NCBI RefSeq assembly: GCF_009796785.1
Contig: NZ_CP047026.1
Span: 2,772,501-2,836,500 of the forward strand
DNA length: 64,000 nucleotides
DNA from: Polaribacter sp. L3A8
GTDB taxonomy: Bacteria; Bacteroidota; Bacteroidia; Flavobacteriales; Flavobacteriaceae
Reading direction: 5' to 3'
Shown: positions 12,906 to 22,815 of the stretch, piece after piece
Layout: each line of letters opens with the position of its first letter
Position numbering within the stretch: the stretch's first letter is position 1
Position numbers and translations under genes: made by a program
Notes under the pieces: model-generated
Told to the model about the DNA's origin: nothing
What the model saw: only the letters and a program-made list of their open reading frames with translations
The model's database searches: none

Positions 12906-14672
12906 TTAATTGATAACAATGGTTCCTGAAGATAAAGTTGTAGAATCTTCCTCTAATTTATATAAATAAGTTCCGTTTTCTAAATCCTCTCTGGTTACTT
13001 TTAGTTCTTTACTATTAATGTTTTCAATTTTTTTAACTTCCATACCTAAAACATTATAAATTACTAAACGACCATTAATTAAATTGCGTGGAAACTTAAA
13101 AGTACTTTCCGTAGCAAAAGGAATTGGATAAAATTTAAAGCCTTCTTTTTTAAATACTGATGTGGAAAGTGATTTAGAAACATCAATAACAAACGTACTT
13201 ACAGAATAAGCAGGTGCATTATATCTTATAGATTTTTTTGTTAATTGTCCTTTTAAATTTATATTTTCAATAGTGTTTTCTGTAGTATCTTCTCCTTTTT
13301 CGGAAGTTCTATAGGCTTTATAACCATTTACATTAGAGAATTTACTTAAATCTATAGAATATTCTCTAGTATCTTCTGAGCTATTAACGAGTACTAAAAC
13401 CACTTCATTTTCATCAGGACTTAAAGCAGCAATGGTATTTCCTTCATCAGTTGCTATTATTTTATAACCAACTTTTATAAAATTAGTTACGTTTTTACGA
13501 CAATAAAAACCTCTTGTTTTATTTAAAATAGGCTCTTGAAACGGCTTACTTTCATCCCAATTTGTTTGGTGAAGCAAACCCCAACCATCGTCTCTAGACA
13601 TTAACTGCCAATCGCACCAAACTGTAGCTTTTAAATTTCTTACATCTTCTACCAATCTATACGCCATATCATAGTGCCTTGCAAACCAACCTCTGCCATT
13701 TCTATCCCAACTTAAAGGACCTGTTTCTGTTTGCCAAATTGGTTTGTTGCCATTATTTTTTGCAAACAAAGCTAAATTGGCTTTATCTTGCCAACTACCT
13801 CCATAACTGTGAGTGCTTATTTTAGAAATACCATTATATTCATTCAAATTATTATTTCTTAGAGTAGTTAAATTAGATAGTGAGCTTGTTATTTTAGAAT
13901 TATCAGCAGCAGTAAATTTCAAAGAGTTAAAATCTAAATCTCTTCTTCTTTGCCACATTCTCCATAAAATTTGTGCCTGAGTTGCAGGATAAATAGCTGA
14001 ACCTTCTTGTTTTCCTCCTTTTTTCCAATAACCAGAAATTGGTTCGTTAAAAGCTTCTAAATAACTAATATTCCAAGAAGGATACATAGTATCTAAACCT
14101 TTAGAAACAGAAACTAAATAATCTGCAAAATCGTCTATAAATTCTGGTTTTAAATTTTCTTGTGTAGCAACAACATTACCAGCTGAACATTGGCTATGTG
14201 TCATCCACCAAGGTGGAGAATAAGAAATCATTTCTGTAATAATATCTCCTTTTAACGCTCTTAATTCAGCAATTTTATTCATAACTGCAATTTGTCGAGC
14301 ATCATTTGTATAATTATTTACACCCCAACCTTCATTATTTTTTTGCTGAGTTCTATAACCTGGCAATAAACCACCATCTTTTCTAATATGAGCTCCTTCT
14401 GTACAAGTAGGGTTTTCTCCTCCTGCAATGTTAAATCTAAATACATTTAAATTTAAATCGTTTACAGCATAATTTGCAACTTCATCTATAGTTTCTTGAG
14501 ACATACCTCCAACAAGATTTGCCCACCAAGCTAAAGAAACTCCCCAACCTTCTATCGTTTGATGTTTGGTTTCTGGGTTTATAACAATATTAGTTTGCGC
14601 ATGTATGTTGTTAAAAAATAAACAAAATGCAATACTTAATAAAAAGTTGATTCTTATGTTTTTTAACTCCAT
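12906..14672 (-). CDS. GH30 endo-beta-1,6-galactanase-like enzyme with T9SS tail
   Basis: Secreted clan A TIM-barrel hydrolase of family GH30. Signal peptide about residues 1-25, then the typical opening TKHQTIEGWGVSLAWWANL, which resembles subfamily 5 beta-1,6-galactanases. The acid/base is Glu210 (LEAFNEP) and the nucleophile Glu316 (IWQTETGPL). The strand motif STHSYGG and the aromatic VWCDWQLM are also present. A C-terminal beta-sandwich is followed by a T9SS sorting domain (FYPIPFATES ... TIVIN). It probably cuts beta-1,6-linked galactose side chains or backbone outside the cell, complementing the GH43_24-like beta-1,3-galactan enzymes. Activity is inferred from family resemblance. The downstream GH2 starts shortly after it on the same strand. 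Confidence 0.88.
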   Translation of the reverse strand: MELKNIRINFLLSIAFCLFFNNIHAQTNIVINPETKHQTIEGWGVSLAWWANLVGGMSQETIDEVANYAVNDLNLNVFRFNIAGGENPTCTEGAHIRKDGGLLPGYRTQQKNNEGWGVNNYTNDARQIAVMNKIAELRALKGDIITEMISYSPPWWMTHSQCSAGNVVATQENLKPEFIDDFADYLVSVSKGLDTMYPSWNISYLEAFNEPISGYWKKGGKQEGSAIYPATQAQILWRMWQRRRDLDFNSLKFTAADNSKITSSLSNLTTLRNNNLNEYNGISKISTHSYGGSWQDKANLALFAKNNGNKPIWQTETGPLSWDRNGRGWFARHYDMAYRLVEDVRNLKATVWCDWQLMSRDDGWGLLHQTNWDESKPFQEPILNKTRGFYCRKNVTNFIKVGYKIIATDEGNTIAALSPDENEVVLVLVNSSEDTREYSIDLSKFSNVNGYKAYRTSEKGEDTTENTIENINLKGQLTKKSIRYNAPAYSVSTFVIDVSKSLSTSVFKKEGFKFYPIPFATESTFKFPRNLINGRLVIYNVLGMEVKKIENINSKELKVTREDLENGTYLYKLEEDSTTLSSGTIVIN

Positions 14673-14872
14673 TTTTATTCTTTTTAACTTTTATAAATCT
14701 GTTGATTCTTTTGATTTTGGAATTCAATAAACTTTATGAACCTTCCAAAATTGTTAAAAAATCATTGCACGCAGCTTTTACTTAATAAGGATGATTTAAT
14801 TTTTTTTATACAGATTTTATAGTGGCTTTAAATTAAGGCGAAGTATCTATAATAGTTATTCATAAAACATCT

Positions 14873-16381
14873 CTATTTTAAAATTTCTTTAAGCTTATTC
14901 TCCATCTTTTTAACAATTTTTGGATTGTTTTTTGCAATATTATTTTCTTCTGATGGATCTTTTTCTAAATCGAATAATTGTATTTCTGCACTAAAACCAG
15001 GATCAACAAACTTTTTAGCAATCCAATCAGGAATTGGTTTATCTTTTGGTTGTATGTATTTCCATTTACCAAAACGAAGTCCATAAGTATAGGCTTCTTC
15101 TAATAAAAACTCTCTTCCTTTTTTAGATTTCCCTAACCAAGCGTCTAAATGATTTTCGCTATCTGGTGCTGCATTTTTAGCAACTTTAACATCTAACAAA
15201 CAGGCTAAAGTAGCATATAAATCTACTTGAGATAATAAAGCATCGCTTTTACCCGGTTTTACTTTTGCTGGCCAATGTAAAATAGTTGGCATTCTTGTTC
15301 CTGCCTCAAATACTGAATATTTTGCTCCTTTATATTTTCCTCCTGGTTTATGATCTCCAAGTAATTCAATTGCATAATCTAAATAACCATCATCTAAAAT
15401 AGGCCCATTATCACTTGTAAAAATAATAAGTGTATTGTCTAATAAATTTTGCTTTTTTAAAGCTTTTGTAATTTCACCAACACACCAATCCATTTGTGCA
15501 ATAACATCGCCTCTTGGGCCCATTGTACTACTTTCTACAAATTTTATATTGGCAATTCTTGGTTGATGAATGTCATGTAAAGAAAAGTATAAAAAAAACG
15601 GATTTTCTTTTTCCTTTTCAATAAAACCAGTGGCTTTTTCTGATAAAACAAAAGGAATTTTCTCATCTACCCAAAGAGCATCTTTACCACCTTTCATATA
15701 ACCAATTCTACTAATTCCGTTTATTACTGCTCCTTGATGATAAGGATCTGTATGTTGTTTTAACAATTCAGGATGTTTAGATCCCCAAGGATATCCATCT
15801 ATTCTTGTGCCATAACTTACAGTAATAGGATCATTTTTATCTAAATTAACTACTTCTTGATTTTCTAAAAATACAGTAGGAACTCTGTCTCCAGTTGCAG
15901 GAATTAAAAAACTATAATCAAAACCTACTTCTTCTGGTCCTAAAGGAATTTTTTGATTCCAATCTATCTTACCTGCACCTAATCCTAAATGCCATTTACC
16001 AACAATACCTGTAGTATAACCCGCTTTTTGCAGCATTTTTGGTAGCGTTTCTTTAGTTGTATCAATAATTAAAGGAGCATCTCCTTCTAAAATAGCGGCA
16101 TTATTTCTAAACGCATAACTACCTGTTAATAAAGAATAACGAGAGGGCGTACAAGTTGCAGCAGCACTATGTGCATCCGTAAAATTTAAACCATTTTTTG
16201 CTAACTCGTCTACAAAAGGTGTTTTTACACCTATAGCACCATTTACACCAATATCTCCGTAACCTAAATCATCAACATAAATAATTACTATGTTTGGTTT
16301 TTTTGTTTTATTTTGAGAAATAATAAATTGACTCACTAAAAGTGAAACCAACAACATACATAGATTTCTTGTTTTTTTCAT
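14873..16381 (-). CDS. S1-type sulfatase
   Basis: Secreted sulfatase of 502 residues, a normal length for the S1 family. Cleavable signal peptide about residues 1-23 (ends FIISQ). Metal-site start YVDDLGYGD is followed by the formylglycine motif CTPSR with Cys77 as the modified residue. GKWHLGLG and FTSDNGP motifs complete the active site. It has no lipobox, so it is probably a soluble periplasmic enzyme, unlike the two lipoprotein sulfatases in the cluster. The three sulfatases differ enough in sequence to suggest different sulfate positions. About 200 bp separate it from the GH30 gene and 206 bp from the DUF5107 gene. Confidence 0.95.
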   Translation of the reverse strand: MKKTRNLCMLLVSLLVSQFIISQNKTKKPNIVIIYVDDLGYGDIGVNGAIGVKTPFVDELAKNGLNFTDAHSAAATCTPSRYSLLTGSYAFRNNAAILEGDAPLIIDTTKETLPKMLQKAGYTTGIVGKWHLGLGAGKIDWNQKIPLGPEEVGFDYSFLIPATGDRVPTVFLENQEVVNLDKNDPITVSYGTRIDGYPWGSKHPELLKQHTDPYHQGAVINGISRIGYMKGGKDALWVDEKIPFVLSEKATGFIEKEKENPFFLYFSLHDIHQPRIANIKFVESSTMGPRGDVIAQMDWCVGEITKALKKQNLLDNTLIIFTSDNGPILDDGYLDYAIELLGDHKPGGKYKGAKYSVFEAGTRMPTILHWPAKVKPGKSDALLSQVDLYATLACLLDVKVAKNAAPDSENHLDAWLGKSKKGREFLLEEAYTYGLRFGKWKYIQPKDKPIPDWIAKKFVDPGFSAEIQLFDLEKDPSEENNIAKNNPKIVKKMENKLKEILK

Positions 16382-16587
16382 ATTATTTCTGTTTAATTTT
16401 ATTGTTTTTATTCGCTTTTAAAACTGAATTATTACTCTTTTAAAGTCCTTTTATAAAGATTATTTTTATTGATAGATTTCAAGAAAAAAGATCTTTTTTT
16501 ACAAACTATTTTTAAATCTGTTTGGTTTCTCCTATCGAATTAAATACAACAAAAGAAACCATAACAGCGTAATTTTTTTAAATATTA

Positions 16588-19500
16588 TTAGCTTACTAAA
16601 ACTAATTGTGCATGTAAATGTGCTGGTAAATGATATAAATCCATTTCGATTACTTTATCAAAACTTTCACTCGCTTTTTGTTGATTTTTTAAACCTAATT
16701 GGCCTAAACCAATTAAATAGTTACAATGAATTTTATTAATATCATTTAAATCTTCTTCCCATATTAATAAATCTGGTAATGAAATTGCAAAATAATCTAA
16801 CTTTACGTCATCATTCATATGCGCAATTCCGTAATTAATTAGGTTTTCGAAACGAACATTTGCCTCTTTAATTCTATTTAATTTTAGCAATGCCAAACCT
16901 TGATAAAAGATTTTATCTGGTTGTTGATCGTTGTAAAATATTGCAGGACTTGGATCACTTAAACCTTCCGAAGCTAACTTAAAATGTGTAGCCGCTTTTT
17001 GCTGTTCACCTAAACCTTCATATGCACAACCTAACCAATAATCAATATCATTTTCTTGCGTTCCGTCTAATTTTCCTTCACCTAAATTATGAGGATAAAT
17101 TTTAGCTTGCTCTAAACATAAAATTGCTTTTTCAAAATTGTATAAATTAATGTGCTTTTTTGCTAATTCTACCTGACTAGTTAAATATTGAAAAGGTACT
17201 TTTCCTTCACCACCTTCCCAAGGATGAAACTGACGATTTGCCATTAATTCTGCAGATTTTTCAAAATCACCTTTTGTGTTATACAACGCAACTCGTTCTA
17301 AGTATAAATCGTCTCTAGAGTTTGTTAAATCGATATATTTTTCTAACAATTCTAATCGTTCAACAGCAGAAACGTTTACTTTTTTATAAAATTGATCTAG
17401 CTCCATTAATAAACGAGCATCTGTATTATCTAGAGAAAATGCTTTTTCTAAATGTGTTCTTGCCAACTCTTTTTGTTCCGTTTTATTAAAATATAAAAGA
17501 GACAAATTTCTGTGTGTAATTGCAAAAGTATCATCTAAATCTAAAGATTTCTCCCAAGCGTTTTGTGCCTCTTTATACTGCCTGTTTGCATACCAAAAAT
17601 TCCCCAAATAATAATGTGCTTTAGCATCTTTTGGGTTTGCTTTAGCTGCTGCTTGCAATGCTAAAACTTCTTCAATTTTGTTTGGAAAACAATAATCTGC
17701 AGACATTGTAGAAGCTTTTTTATAACATTCAAAAGCGTTAGTTACATCTCCTTTTTGATCAAAATACCAACCCATAAAATAATAAACCATTGGGTACACT
17801 GTATCATTATCATTGGTAAACACCTTTAATAAAGAAATTGCATCGTTAAACTGACCAGCCATGGCGTAATCTAAAGAAAACTCATTATAGTTATGTGCAT
17901 ACCCTCTAATAATATCTTTAAACGCTTGTAGATCTTCTGCTTTATTTGAAATTAAATAACGCTCATACAAAACACCAAAATTAAATTTATCGATTGCTAA
18001 AGAATCATTAATTAGTTGATTTGCTTGGTCTAATTTCCCTAGTTTTCTTAAAATAATTACTTTTAAATGTCTTGCTTTGTGGTTATGCCAGTTTTTAATT
18101 AATGCTCTATCAATTAAATCTAAACCTTTTGTTAAATCTCCTCTAAAAGTATCAATTTGTGCTAAATTAAAATATCCTGCATCTTGCCATTGAGCGTTCC
18201 AACAAGATTTAAAGAAACTTGCATACGCCTCTTTCTTCTTCCCTAAGAAATTTAAGGCAATTCCTCTGTTAAAATAAGGCTCACCATCATAAGGATTTGG
18301 ATTGTGTTTTGTTAAAGAAGCAATAGCCGTATCAAAATAAGAAACTGCTTTTTCTAATTGTCCTTTTCTTAAATATAACAATCCTATTGCATTATTATTT
18401 CTAACATCTCCAGGAGCTCTTCTTAACGCTTCTTCATAATAATCCATAGGATTAAAAGTTGCGTGCCTGTATTGCTCTAAATGCAAACCTTGTAAAAATA
18501 ATGCTTCTACAGAATCTATTTCACTAGGTTCTTTTGCTGCAGTTGCAGGATCTGGAATTTCTGTTGATAAATCCTTATCTGGAGTCCAAGAAACTAAAAT
18601 ATTACCTAATTTATCAGAAACTGATACTTCTAAATCTTCAAATTTAGAACCATTTACTTCTATCAGCTTCTCAAAACCATTTCTTGGAGAAAGCTGAACA
18701 ACCTCTTCTAATAAAACTCCATTTTTACCTTTTAAAGAAATAATTCCATCATTATAAGTAGAGGTTACGTGTACTTTTACGCGTGCTTTTCCATCAACAA
18801 TTTCTAAATTAACCATTGCTTCTTTCGTCGCATTTTTAACCACACCAACATTATAATATGGCATAAAATATTGGGTAAAACTTTTTTCCTCATAGGGATG
18901 CATCCATGTAAAATCTGGCTGATTATCTGTATAAACACCACACATTAATTCAATGTAAGGCCCATCTTCATCCGTTAAATTTCTATCCCAAGCTTTTCCA
19001 AAATCTCCATTTCCCCAAGTCCATTGTTTTTTTCCTGGTGATACATTATGGTCTGCTATATGCAACAAACCTCCTTTAGAATCATTCTCATAACCACCAA
19101 CAAAATCATATTCAGACGTAATTGCCATATAACTTGTTGGTACAGGAATATTTTTATAATTTGATATATCTGTTCCTGGTGAATAATCTACTTTATAATA
19201 TTCTCCTTTTGCAATCGGAAATTCAGATACATCTCTTTTTCCATGATCAAAAACCGCATTTACATCTGGTGGAAAAACAGATTGATAATGATCATTTACA
19301 GCCACTGCTGGATTTGCCCACCATAAAAACGTTTGTGGATGTGGAGTTCTGTTGTATAATTGTGCTTTAATTTCTATATATGCTTTGTCTGGATGCAATG
19401 TAAAACCAGCCATTCCTTTTGTACGAAACATTCTTTCTAACTCACTTACCCAAATAGTTTTACTACCATCTTCATTTTCTTCAATAGTAGAATCTGTAGG

Positions 19501-19887
19501 GTCATAAGTACTTGGTCTATGATGTTGTGGCCAATTAAATTCTATTCCTCCAGAAATCCAAGGACCTGTTAAACCTACCAAAGCTGGTTTTATAACGTGA
19601 TTGTAATATACAAAATGACGTTCTCTAACTTTGTCATACGCCATTTGAATTCTACCTCCTAATTCTGGTAAAATCATTACTTTTATATAATCGTTTTCAA
19701 TATAAATAGCGTTCCACTCTTTATCTACTTTCGTGTCGCTAATTTTTTCAATTACAGGGTTTGGATAAACTGCTCCACTACTTGCTTGATATACTCTTTT
19801 TTCTAAAAAAACTGGATATTTCTCAGGTGTTCCAACCTCGTAAGTGGGTATAACCACTTTTTCTCTCCAAACTTTAACAGTTTTCAT
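16588..19887 (-). CDS. Cytoplasmic DUF5107 and TPR-repeat protein
   Basis: A 1099-residue protein with no signal peptide, so cytoplasmic. The N-terminal part (about 30-345) matches the DUF5107 type, with the conserved-looking stretches LPELGGRIQMAYDK and GIEFNWPQHHRPSTYDP. The residues are rich in aromatics and look like a carbohydrate-binding or galactose-mutarotase-like beta fold. From about 460 to the end there are many TPR helical repeats, for example GLLYLRKGQLEKAVSYF and YLGNFWYANRQYKEAQ. Such proteins recur in Bacteroidota glycan loci, but I know no assigned reaction. Possible roles are processing or sensing an imported sugar or glycoside. It sits between the twin GH2 genes and a sulfatase, and it is the only large glycan-cluster product here with no export signal. 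Confidence 0.85.
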   Translation of the reverse strand: MKTVKVWREKVVIPTYEVGTPEKYPVFLEKRVYQASSGAVYPNPVIEKISDTKVDKEWNAIYIENDYIKVMILPELGGRIQMAYDKVRERHFVYYNHVIKPALVGLTGPWISGGIEFNWPQHHRPSTYDPTDSTIEENEDGSKTIWVSELERMFRTKGMAGFTLHPDKAYIEIKAQLYNRTPHPQTFLWWANPAVAVNDHYQSVFPPDVNAVFDHGKRDVSEFPIAKGEYYKVDYSPGTDISNYKNIPVPTSYMAITSEYDFVGGYENDSKGGLLHIADHNVSPGKKQWTWGNGDFGKAWDRNLTDEDGPYIELMCGVYTDNQPDFTWMHPYEEKSFTQYFMPYYNVGVVKNATKEAMVNLEIVDGKARVKVHVTSTYNDGIISLKGKNGVLLEEVVQLSPRNGFEKLIEVNGSKFEDLEVSVSDKLGNILVSWTPDKDLSTEIPDPATAAKEPSEIDSVEALFLQGLHLEQYRHATFNPMDYYEEALRRAPGDVRNNNAIGLLYLRKGQLEKAVSYFDTAIASLTKHNPNPYDGEPYFNRGIALNFLGKKKEAYASFFKSCWNAQWQDAGYFNLAQIDTFRGDLTKGLDLIDRALIKNWHNHKARHLKVIILRKLGKLDQANQLINDSLAIDKFNFGVLYERYLISNKAEDLQAFKDIIRGYAHNYNEFSLDYAMAGQFNDAISLLKVFTNDNDTVYPMVYYFMGWYFDQKGDVTNAFECYKKASTMSADYCFPNKIEEVLALQAAAKANPKDAKAHYYLGNFWYANRQYKEAQNAWEKSLDLDDTFAITHRNLSLLYFNKTEQKELARTHLEKAFSLDNTDARLLMELDQFYKKVNVSAVERLELLEKYIDLTNSRDDLYLERVALYNTKGDFEKSAELMANRQFHPWEGGEGKVPFQYLTSQVELAKKHINLYNFEKAILCLEQAKIYPHNLGEGKLDGTQENDIDYWLGCAYEGLGEQQKAATHFKLASEGLSDPSPAIFYNDQQPDKIFYQGLALLKLNRIKEANVRFENLINYGIAHMNDDVKLDYFAISLPDLLIWEEDLNDINKIHCNYLIGLGQLGLKNQQKASESFDKVIEMDLYHLPAHLHAQLVLVS

Positions 19888-19966
19888 AATGCTATATTTT
19901 TAATTATTCTTTGGTTAGCTTTGGTGCTATATTTTTTTTAAGTTTATATTTTTTACTGACGATTTT

Positions 19967-22807
19967 CTATTTCAATAATTTTTTTATTTGGTTAATTTCT
20001 AAACTTACTTCAGGATTAAATTTAACAGTAGTCATGTATTTTTTTAAACTGTACAAGAGTTGTTTTGCCTCTAATCTTGATTCTAAATTTGTGTGTAAAT
20101 CGATTCCTGACATAATAATTTTTCCTTTACCAACTTTTGCTTCAAAGACCAACCCTAGTCTTCGGTTTTTAAACCAATCATCAACCACTCTTACAATTGG
20201 AGTCATTTTTGGTAAATCATCTAAAATAATTGCATTAGAATTTGTCATAGCATCCCACCATTGCCAATTAGAATGATATTCTGTTGGAAAATCTGCTAAA
20301 GCCGGATTTTTAGGATCACACAGAATACCCAAAGTATGTGGTTTTTGACCATTTGTCCACGAGGTATTCCAAAAAATACTTGAAAAACCAATGCCAATAT
20401 CACCACCTTTATCTGCTACTATATCTCCTTTTGTTATGTTAAATAAAACATTACCTCCTTTTTGAAGATAATTAACAGTTGATGCATCTAATTTATTTAC
20501 AACTTTTACATTATTTTCATTTGTAATTGCTGGTATTTTATTCGGATACACCCATAAATCCCAAGTATTCTTAAACTCGTTCACATCAATAGAAAGTGTC
20601 AGTTTTCTTGCTTTTTCAATTTTTAAAAGTGATAAACTGATTTCTCCTAATTGAATTCCGTTTCCGATTTCAATATCTTTTTCAACTAAATTTCCTTCTG
20701 CAAAAACAGTATTATCAATGTTTGTTAAAGACCATTTAGGTGTTACATTTTTCAATGTTTTTTCACCAAAATGTGCAACTTCAATAGCTACTTTTAAAGT
20801 ATCTGTATTTTTAAATGTTCTTTTTGGAAAACGCGCTAAAGCAACTGTTTGACCACTAAATGCTTTAAACTCTTCTGGAGATACATATCCTTTTTCTCCC
20901 CAAAATGCATCTAAAACCCCAACAAGTGCAGTTCCTTGACCTGGAAAATCGTGTAAATCTAACAGTTGAAATCCAGCCATATCTTTAGTTCTTAAAGCTG
21001 CTTCTATATCGGCTTTGTAACATAAGGTTTGTAATTTACCAGAAGCCATTAAAAATTGTTTAGCTAAATCTGCCATTCCATTTTCTGCCAAAGACTCTTG
21101 AAATATTTCAAAGTTTTTAGGTTTTAAAACACCTGTATATTTAGACATTTCTTCAAAATTAGGATACACACACCACTGACCCATTTCATGACTCACATAA
21201 GGCATTGGTGTTTTATCTATAAATGTACTCCAGTCAAATACAGTTTGTGGAGGCTTGGCATTAATTATACTTTTCAAATTTTCATCCCAACCTTGTATTC
21301 TTGGACCTCTGTGATTGTAATAATCCAAATTATCTAAATAAGGGTAACCAGCACCACTAGTATACAATCTTCTACTATCTAATTTTTTAAAATGATTTAC
21401 ATAGTCTCTTAAATATTCTTTATGATTTTCTCCATGAGGCTCATTACCATAAGTCATCATAACAAATGAAGGATGATTTCCGTATGCATTTATAATATCC
21501 TCTCCTTCTTTATAAAACCATTTGTCTTCAGGGTTTCCATCTCCTAATTTATTCCATCCAGAAGCCTCTGCTTGTAAATAAATTCCTTCTTCATCTGCAG
21601 CAATAAAAGCAGCTTCTGGTGGACTCCAAGAATGAAATCGTACATGATTTAAACCATGATTTTTAATTACTTTGTAAATACTCTTCCAAGAAGCAACATC
21701 GGTTGGTGGATAACCTGTTAATGGAAAAATAGCACTTTCTAAGGTTCCTCTTAAAAAAGTTTGCCTTCCATTAATGGTAAAGACTTTTCCATTTGCCTTA
21801 AATTCTCTCATTCCAAAATCGATGTTTTTTCTATCTGTACCCGATTTTGAATCTAAAGTAATTTGCATTTGATACACATTGGGATTGAATTCATCCCAAA
21901 GCTTTGGGCTATCACCCATATCATAATGTAAAACAACCTCATTATTTCCACTAATTGTAATTTCTTCTTTTAAAGTATTTAAAGAAAAATCTTCTACAGA
22001 TTTTTCGATAGCAGTTAAAGTTAATTTTGCTGTTTGGTTTTCTTTGGTGATGTTTTCAATCTGAATAACAACTTTTACCTTTTTATCAGTAACATTAGGG
22101 TATAATTTTACATTACCTATTGCTATTTTAGGTTTTGCTATTAGTTTTATATCTCCAATAATTCCGTTCCAATTACTTTGAGTGTTATCAGAAATACTAT
22201 GTGCATCTTTTCCAACATCAATATCTTTTACCCTATTATCTACCCTTATCGTTATGGTATGTTCTCCGGCAGTTAATGCAGCTCCTAAACTATAATCATG
22301 TGCTGTGGCTAAACTATTCTGCATCCCTATTTTTATAGCATCTACCCAAACTGTAGATTCCCAATGCACTCTCTCTAAATGTAAATCTATTTTTTTAGCC
22401 TTCCAGTCTGATGGAATCGTTACCTTTTTCTGATACCAAGCTGCTCCTGTATATTTTTTGTTAGGGGTTAACCAAAAAGGAAGCTTAATATTTCCTTTTT
22501 GTCTGTATTTAGCCATTTTTGCATCTTTGTACCAAACACTATCATTGTCCCAAATATTACCAGTCCATTTTGTTTTAACACTTAACTCATCACCTTTTCC
22601 ATTTGTGTTCATAGAACCAGGTAATGTTATGGTTTCTTTAAATTGACTTTGATACCATTGCTCTGTAATACCTTGATCTAAAGAATCAACCTGAAAACTC
22701 CATTTACCTGATAAATCGATGCTAGTATCTGTATTGTTTTTGCAGCTTCCTAAAATAAGCACAGAAAAACATATTGCAAGTATCTTAATTTGATTAAATA
22801 TTTTCAT
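19967..22807 (-). CDS. GH2 glycosidase lipoprotein, twin copy A
   Basis: GH2 exo-glycosidase of 946 residues with a lipoprotein signal (LILGSC, Cys22). Acid/base Glu456 (YGNEPHG) and nucleophile Glu541 (SHEMGQW). The C-terminal third contains LHDFPGQGTALVG and an extra domain ending with LEAKQLLYSLKKYM. It is a tandem duplicate of the gene at 22816-25656, with 8 bp between them. Outside the signal peptide and one block, the two proteins differ at only about 16 of some 786 positions by my reading. Within about residues 409-540, which include both catalytic glutamates, they differ at about 31 positions. Synonymous changes are also concentrated there. The copies probably act on related but distinct glycosides. 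The sugar released is unknown. Confidence 0.92.
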   Translation of the reverse strand: MKIFNQIKILAICFSVLILGSCKNNTDTSIDLSGKWSFQVDSLDQGITEQWYQSQFKETITLPGSMNTNGKGDELSVKTKWTGNIWDNDSVWYKDAKMAKYRQKGNIKLPFWLTPNKKYTGAAWYQKKVTIPSDWKAKKIDLHLERVHWESTVWVDAIKIGMQNSLATAHDYSLGAALTAGEHTITIRVDNRVKDIDVGKDAHSISDNTQSNWNGIIGDIKLIAKPKIAIGNVKLYPNVTDKKVKVVIQIENITKENQTAKLTLTAIEKSVEDFSLNTLKEEITISGNNEVVLHYDMGDSPKLWDEFNPNVYQMQITLDSKSGTDRKNIDFGMREFKANGKVFTINGRQTFLRGTLESAIFPLTGYPPTDVASWKSIYKVIKNHGLNHVRFHSWSPPEAAFIAADEEGIYLQAEASGWNKLGDGNPEDKWFYKEGEDIINAYGNHPSFVMMTYGNEPHGENHKEYLRDYVNHFKKLDSRRLYTSGAGYPYLDNLDYYNHRGPRIQGWDENLKSIINAKPPQTVFDWSTFIDKTPMPYVSHEMGQWCVYPNFEEMSKYTGVLKPKNFEIFQESLAENGMADLAKQFLMASGKLQTLCYKADIEAALRTKDMAGFQLLDLHDFPGQGTALVGVLDAFWGEKGYVSPEEFKAFSGQTVALARFPKRTFKNTDTLKVAIEVAHFGEKTLKNVTPKWSLTNIDNTVFAEGNLVEKDIEIGNGIQLGEISLSLLKIEKARKLTLSIDVNEFKNTWDLWVYPNKIPAITNENNVKVVNKLDASTVNYLQKGGNVLFNITKGDIVADKGGDIGIGFSSIFWNTSWTNGQKPHTLGILCDPKNPALADFPTEYHSNWQWWDAMTNSNAIILDDLPKMTPIVRVVDDWFKNRRLGLVFEAKVGKGKIIMSGIDLHTNLESRLEAKQLLYSLKKYMTTVKFNPEVSLEINQIKKLLK

Positions 22808-22815
22808 GTTTATTA

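Noticed and set aside
19911..20276. A 121-codon plus-strand open frame, with a related one at 22883-23125
   Set aside because: Both lie opposite the conserved 3' ends of the twin GH2 genes and exist only because those genes are duplicates. Coding signal is on the minus strand.
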